DNA of 10,180 bases from Deltaproteobacteria bacterium (GTDB taxonomy: Bacteria > Desulfobacterota > Syntrophia > Syntrophales > Smithellaceae). The position numbers and the translations under genes are program-made. The DNA lies in contig JAGVUJ010000261.1 of assembly GCA_019136325.1 (NCBI GenBank), positions 1 to 10,180 on the forward strand, given 5' to 3'. This document shows, piece after piece, positions 7,177 through 10,180 of the stretch; within the stretch, counting starts at the first letter, position 1; each line of letters opens with the position of its first letter. The notes under the pieces were generated by a model that worked only from the letters and a program-made list of their open reading frames with translations, did no database searches and was not told where the DNA came from.

Positions 7177-7926
7177 TTAGGGCAAGGGAGTTTTCGCCCG
7201 TTGCGTCAACGCCGTCTTTACAGCCTGACGCGTCAGGAAGAGCATCTCCCGGTATTTTTCCGAAGCGCCCAGAGAGTTCGTCGGGGTGTTTGACGTATAT
7301 TCCTTGAGAAGCCGCACCTTCGCTTTGGCGAAGGTTTCCAGAGTTTTTCGGTCAATGGAATTGACGAAGAGCTCTATAATTTTTCTGCGCATGGGGCGGG
7401 TAGAATTGGCCAGCAGCAGGAATATCGTATTATTGGCCACCCTGACCACAAGATCCTGCTGTTTTTCCTGAAGCTCGATAACCTTTTCTCGGTCATCCAG
7501 GCTGGCCAGCTCTTCATTGAAAAGCCCTGCAATAGCTTTCACGTCGCGCGGGGAAAATCTGTTGGCTGCCATTTTGAGTATTTCCGGAAAAACAGCCGTC
7601 CAGAATTCCCATATTTCATCGACGAAATAATCATCAACAATCATTTTCTGCTCGTTTTCATCTTTCTGGGAAAAGAGAAGACTGAGAAAATCGATGCCGG
7701 CATGTTGCACATAATCTTTGACATAGATGCCATCTCCCTGTTTGATATCGAGGACGTTCATGGATTCCAACTGTTTTAAGCCGATTCGCAGAGAACTCAA
7801 ATCGACTTTCATCTGTCTGGATATTTCTTTTGCCGGAGGAAGTTTAGTCCCGGGTTTAAGCTTATTATTGAAAATATCTCTCATAAGAATGCGAACAACT
7901 TTCTCCGGAACTTGTTGGTTGGCCAT
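7177..7926 (-). CDS. GntR-family (FadR-like) transcriptional regulator
   Basis: 249 residues. The N-terminal winged helix-turn-helix (about 10-72) has the GntR pattern: LKPGTKLPPAKEIS (23-36), VDLSSLRIGLKQLESMNVL (41-59) and the wing GDGIYVKDY (64-72). The C-terminal part (about 75-235) is all-helical like a FadR/FCD ligand domain. Typical FCD proteins carry metal-binding histidines; here the matching segment (QDLVVRVANNT, 157-167) has none, and the whole domain has no histidine after the linker. It is therefore closer to E. coli FadR, which binds acyl-CoA without a metal; the segment HAGIDFLSLL (75-84) also resembles FadR. The inferred ligand is an acyl-CoA of the pathway encoded by the divergent operon. 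Strong Shine-Dalgarno (AGGAGGG) seven bases before ATG. It likely represses the divergent operon and itself. Confidence 0.85.
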   Translation of the reverse strand: MANQQVPEKVVRILMRDIFNNKLKPGTKLPPAKEISRQMKVDLSSLRIGLKQLESMNVLDIKQGDGIYVKDYVQHAGIDFLSLLFSQKDENEQKMIVDDYFVDEIWEFWTAVFPEILKMAANRFSPRDVKAIAGLFNEELASLDDREKVIELQEKQQDLVVRVANNTIFLLLANSTRPMRRKIIELFVNSIDRKTLETFAKAKVRLLKEYTSNTPTNSLGASEKYREMLFLTRQAVKTALTQRAKTPLP

Positions 7927-7949
7927 ATCGCTTCCCTCCTTAGCTTTTA

Positions 7950-7978
7950 ATTTTATACAATTATCAATATCTTGTCAA
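7950..7978 (-). promoter_or_regulatory. Sigma70-like promoter of the GntR gene
   Basis: Minus strand: perfect -35 TTGACA (7978-7973), 17-base spacer, -10 TAAAAT (7955-7950, five of six). Transcription would start near 7943, giving a leader of about 17 bases that carries the AGGAGGG Shine-Dalgarno. Confidence 0.75.
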
Positions 7979-7986
7979 ATAATAAT

Positions 7987-8003
7987 TCAATTATAATAAT
8001 TGA
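7987..8003. promoter_or_regulatory. Palindrome between divergent promoters, candidate operator
   Basis: TCAATTAT-A-ATAATTGA is a perfect 17-bp palindrome. It lies eight bases outside the -35 of the GntR promoter and twelve bases outside the -35 of the activase promoter. A third copy of the half-site CAATTAT lies at 7958-7964, inside the GntR promoter spacer. The position suits a regulator acting on both genes. In such AT-rich DNA a chance palindrome is possible. Confidence 0.45.
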
Positions 8004-8015
8004 TATATAAAATTC

Positions 8016-8043
8016 TTGACATTAAATAGCAATTTGCTATACT
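8016..8043 (+). promoter_or_regulatory. Sigma70-like promoter of the activase operon
   Basis: Perfect -35 TTGACA (8016-8021), 16-base spacer, and -10 TATACT (8038-8043, five of six). Start of transcription is expected near 8050, which leaves a leader of about 70 bases. That leader contains TTAAC/GTTAA arms (8047-8074) and a T-run after them, too weak to call an attenuator. Confidence 0.75.
8026..8040. promoter_or_regulatory. Inverted repeat inside the activase promoter, candidate repressor site
   Basis: ATAGCAA-T-TTGCTAT is a perfect 15-bp inverted repeat that fills most of the -35/-10 spacer and enters the -10 box. A protein bound here would block RNA polymerase. The adjacent GntR-family protein is the obvious candidate; binding is inferred from position only. 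Confidence 0.5.
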
Positions 8044-8119
8044 AACTTAACTGATGATGGATACCCCTCGTTAATTATTTTTTGATTTGTAAAGACAGGA
8101 ATACGTTTTTAAGGGAACA

Positions 8120-8911
8120 ATGATTGTAGCAGGATGTGATGTCGGATCTCTTACCGCCAAAGCATTCATCATGAATGAGAAGGGCCGGCTTGCGGGAGAG
8201 ATCACCCGGGTGAGATTGTCTACCCTGGATTCGGCCACGGAAGTAATGGAAAAAGCCCTGGCATCAGCTAATCTCCGATTTTCCGATCTGGACTACTGCT
8301 GCAGCACAGGCTACGGCCGTTACGAAATTCCTTTCGCGCAGATGAATATGAGCGAGATATCCTGTCACGGATTAGGCGCCTTTCATGCAGATCGCAGCAT
8401 CAGAACCATCATCGATATCGGAGGGCAGGACTGCAAAATCATCCTGGTCGATGCGGACGGCAATGTCCGTGATTTCATTATGAACGACAAATGCGCGGCC
8501 GGAACGGGAAGATCATTGGAAATTCTGGCCAAAACAATCGGCCTTGATCTGGAGACGTTAGGAAGCTTGGCCGTCAAATCCAGGAAGCCCATCAATATTA
8601 CCAACAAGTGCAGCATCTTTATGGAACTGGAGGTTCTGAATAACCTCTATACCAGAAAAAAACTAAAACATATCGCCTGTGGGATTGCCGATGCCGTCGC
8701 CAAAAGAGTAGCATATCTGGCCAAAGCTCTGGATATAGAAGATAACATTTGCATAACAGGTGGGGTTTCTAAAAATCCGGGAGTGGTAAGGCAGCTGGCC
8801 TATCATATGAACGTTTCATTTACATCGCTTCCTGTGGATCCCCAGATTATCGGCGCATTAGGAGCCGCCGTCTATGCCATGGAGACGTTGAAAGCAAAGG
8901 TGGGAACGTGA
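8120..8911 (+). CDS. CoA-substrate enzyme activase ATPase (BadF/BadG/BcrA/HgdC family), first copy
   Basis: 263 residues, the size of HgdC-type activases (2-hydroxyglutaryl-CoA dehydratase component A) and of the small ATPase subunits of benzoyl-CoA reductases. ASKHA fold: phosphate-1 motif GCDVGSLTAK (5-14), phosphate-2 DIGGQDCK (99-106), adenosine motif ITGGVSKNPG (212-221). Cys125 in NDKCAAGTG and Cys164 in NKCSIF are the two ligands that, in HgdC, hold one [4Fe-4S] cluster between two subunits; their 39-residue spacing equals that of HgdC. Such proteins couple ATP hydrolysis to delivery of a very low-potential electron to a partner enzyme, and are oxygen-sensitive. The segment after Cys164 (FMELEVLNN) departs from the usual FAESEVIS. 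AAGGGA lies close upstream of ATG at 8120. The stop overlaps the next start by four bases (GTGA). Confidence 0.92.
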   Translation: MIVAGCDVGSLTAKAFIMNEKGRLAGEITRVRLSTLDSATEVMEKALASANLRFSDLDYCCSTGYGRYEIPFAQMNMSEISCHGLGAFHADRSIRTIIDIGGQDCKIILVDADGNVRDFIMNDKCAAGTGRSLEILAKTIGLDLETLGSLAVKSRKPINITNKCSIFMELEVLNNLYTRKKLKHIACGIADAVAKRVAYLAKALDIEDNICITGGVSKNPGVVRQLAYHMNVSFTSLPVDPQIIGALGAAVYAMETLKAKVGT

Positions 8912-9723
8912 TTACTGCGGGAGTGGACGTGGGAACACGATTTATCAAAGTTTGCGTAACCGATGGCGAGCGCCTGCTCGGGTCAGCCTGCGCGGAGATG
9001 GGCCCCCGGTTCGATGCCATTATCCGTTCTCTGTTAAAGGAAGCACGGGTGCAGGCCCAGGCGGGAAGATGGGAAATAAAAAAAATTGTCGCCACCGGCT
9101 TCGGCGGTCATTTGGTGAAGAAGGCCGCCTTTACATTGGGAGAAGCCGCTTGTACCGCCAAGGCAACCTTCTTTTTTAACCGGGATGTGAGAACCGCTCT
9201 TGATCTCGGGGGACTTTTCATCACCATTGCCACTATCGATGAAAACGGTTTTCTGGAGACCACGCATGTGAACGAGAGATGCGCCGCCGGAAGCGGCAAG
9301 TTTCTGGAAATGGTCGCCGAGGCGGCGGAAGTGCCTTTTACCGGAATTTCTTCCTGCGCCGCCGCTTCCCGTCAACCCTATTCGTTTTCCAGCAGTTGCG
9401 CCGTCTTTGCCGAAAGCGAAATCATTTCACAGATTAATGCCGGAATGAAACGAAGCGACGTTCTGGCCGGCGTTATCCGGGCCATAGCCTCAAAGGCTGC
9501 TTCACTCATCGACGGCGCCGGAGCAAAGGATCGTATCGCTCTGATCGGTGGACTCTCCAAGATTCCTGCAATTAAGGATACACTGACCGAACTCACCGGC
9601 AGAGAGATAACAACCCTGCCCATCGATGGGCAACTGGTTGCCGCCTTTGGCGCCGCCCTGATTGCTCAAGGTAAGATCATTCAGAAGAAGCGGGGTTTAT
9701 GCGTAAAAGGAGGTGCCGCCTGA
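8908..9723 (+). CDS. CoA-substrate enzyme activase ATPase (BadF/BadG/BcrA/HgdC family), second copy
   Basis: 271 residues, paralogous to the gene before it. It starts with GTG at 8908, overlapping the previous stop as GTGA. Phosphate-1 motif GVDVGTRFIK (5-14); cluster ligands Cys125 (NERCAAGSG) and Cys164 (SSCAVF) at exactly the same positions as in the first copy; canonical FAESEIIS follows; adenosine motif LIGGLSKIPA (213-222). Phosphate-2 reads DLGGLF (99-104) in place of DIGGQD, so the usual Gln-Asp pair is lost and ATP handling may be weakened in this subunit. Two small tandem ATPases recall the paired subunits of class I benzoyl-CoA reductases (BcrA/BcrD, BzdP/BzdQ), so a heterodimer sharing one iron-sulfur cluster is the best guess. 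A lone HgdC-type function for either copy cannot be excluded. Its stop overlaps the next start (TGATG). Confidence 0.9.
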   Translation: MITAGVDVGTRFIKVCVTDGERLLGSACAEMGPRFDAIIRSLLKEARVQAQAGRWEIKKIVATGFGGHLVKKAAFTLGEAACTAKATFFFNRDVRTALDLGGLFITIATIDENGFLETTHVNERCAAGSGKFLEMVAEAAEVPFTGISSCAAASRQPYSFSSSCAVFAESEIISQINAGMKRSDVLAGVIRAIASKAASLIDGAGAKDRIALIGGLSKIPAIKDTLTELTGREITTLPIDGQLVAAFGAALIAQGKIIQKKRGLCVKGGAA

Positions 9724-10180
9724 TGGAATTGACGGATTGCGCGCCTTTGATCAGACAGGTCACAGAAATGATGAGAGATCAACGCGGGGAGTTTTCCCGT
9801 CACCTTCCCGACAATGGCCAAGAGGCGCATCGGATCGGTTTTCTGTCTCGAAATACAAAGGCTGACAGAGCCGTCATTGTCACCGCCGATAATGCCGTCA
9901 TTGAATTAGGATCGCCGCAACATCCGACGGTCAGCACGTTTCTTTGGACAAAACAAAAAGATCTGCTGAGCAGGGCGATTTGGACGGCCGGCAGAGATTT
10001 CCCCCAGATCAAAGAAAGCCCCGTCAGTTTTGCGCAGGTGATCATGGTGGAATTAGAAAGTGACTTTGATCCCACGGGTCCTAATATACAAACCCTCTCA
10101 AATCTGACGAATCGGATTCCGGGATACATGACCCGGAGCATTCCCGGCAAGATCTGGATCAGGATCCATCGGGATCTCCT
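9723..10180 (+). CDS. Unrecognised protein downstream of the activases, partial (C-terminus beyond window)
   Basis: The frame opens with ATG at 9723, overlapping the stop of the second activase as TGATG, with a strong Shine-Dalgarno (GGAGGT) eight bases upstream, and stays open to the edge (152 codons). I do not recognise it with confidence. It has a charged N-terminus (1-35), then a predicted alpha/beta part with RAVIVTADNAVIELGSPQ (49-66), a hydrophobic STFLWT (71-76), and FAQVIMVELES (103-113). There is a single cysteine (Cys6), so it is not an iron-sulfur subunit over the part seen, and there is no signal peptide or membrane helix. The ELGSP...FLW stretch faintly recalls small proteins annotated as 'carbon monoxide dehydrogenase beta subunit family', a memory I cannot verify here. 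Tight coupling suggests it works with the activases. Confidence 0.8.
   Translation, partial: MELTDCAPLIRQVTEMMRDQRGEFSRHLPDNGQEAHRIGFLSRNTKADRAVIVTADNAVIELGSPQHPTVSTFLWTKQKDLLSRAIWTAGRDFPQIKESPVSFAQVIMVELESDFDPTGPNIQTLSNLTNRIPGYMTRSIPGKIWIRIHRDL

Noticed and set aside
7083..7307. Plus-strand frame with GGGGGAGG before its ATG
   Set aside because: Most of it runs antisense to the end of the GntR gene and its translation has no family features; the purine-rich stretch is likely chance.
8047..8080. Possible attenuator in the activase leader (TTAAC/GTTAA then T-run)
   Set aside because: The stem is only five AT-rich base pairs with an 18-base loop; too weak to support termination.
9800..10150. 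116-codon minus-strand frame
   Set aside because: Opposes the plus-strand frame from 9723, which has a strong Shine-Dalgarno and a coupled start.
1..10180. CRISPR arrays, tRNA or rRNA genes, insertion sequences, phage genes
   Set aside because: No regularly spaced repeats, no cloverleaf or rRNA signature, and no transposase, integrase or terminal inverted repeats were seen on either strand.

Overview
The window looks like a chromosomal segment of an anaerobic Gram-negative bacterium. The best guess is a deltaproteobacterium (Desulfobacterota), possibly a syntroph or sulfate reducer. Support comes from the rplM-rpsI-argC order, the pairing of a C-terminal processing protease with a divergent polysaccharide deacetylase, a lipoprotein with a lipobox, and oxygen-sensitive CoA activases of the 2-hydroxyacyl-CoA dehydratase / benzoyl-CoA reductase type. 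The phylum is an inference from gene content and order; no phylogenetic marker was compared.

Positions 1-6602 are all on the minus strand and read from right to left: rplM (L13), rpsI (S9), argC, cysS, a CtpA-type S41 protease, a divergent polysaccharide deacetylase, and a TPR lipoprotein that runs off the left edge. The ribosomal pair has its own sigma70-like promoter and ends at a strong intrinsic terminator placed directly before argC. argC and cysS are joined by a TGATG stop/start overlap. A weak hairpin and an AT-rich gap separate cysS from the protease. The protease, deacetylase and TPR lipoprotein then follow with short gaps and form a cell-envelope group.

Positions 6603-7176 hold the rplM promoter and about 400 bases with no recognisable gene. 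They end in a perfect 11-bp inverted repeat just downstream of a regulator gene.

Positions 7177-10180 are a separate module. A FadR-like GntR-family regulator on the minus strand is divergent from a plus-strand operon. That operon encodes two tandem small activase ATPases (ASKHA fold, each with two cysteines for a shared [4Fe-4S] cluster) and a third protein cut by the right edge that I do not confidently recognise. All three genes are translationally coupled (GTGA and TGATG overlaps). The divergent intergenic region has a good sigma70-like promoter in each direction. One palindrome sits midway between the two promoters and another lies in the spacer of the operon promoter, as expected for a locally acting repressor. 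My interpretation is an acyl-CoA-responsive operon for an ATP-dependent radical or low-potential enzyme whose catalytic subunits lie to the right of the window. This last part is inference.
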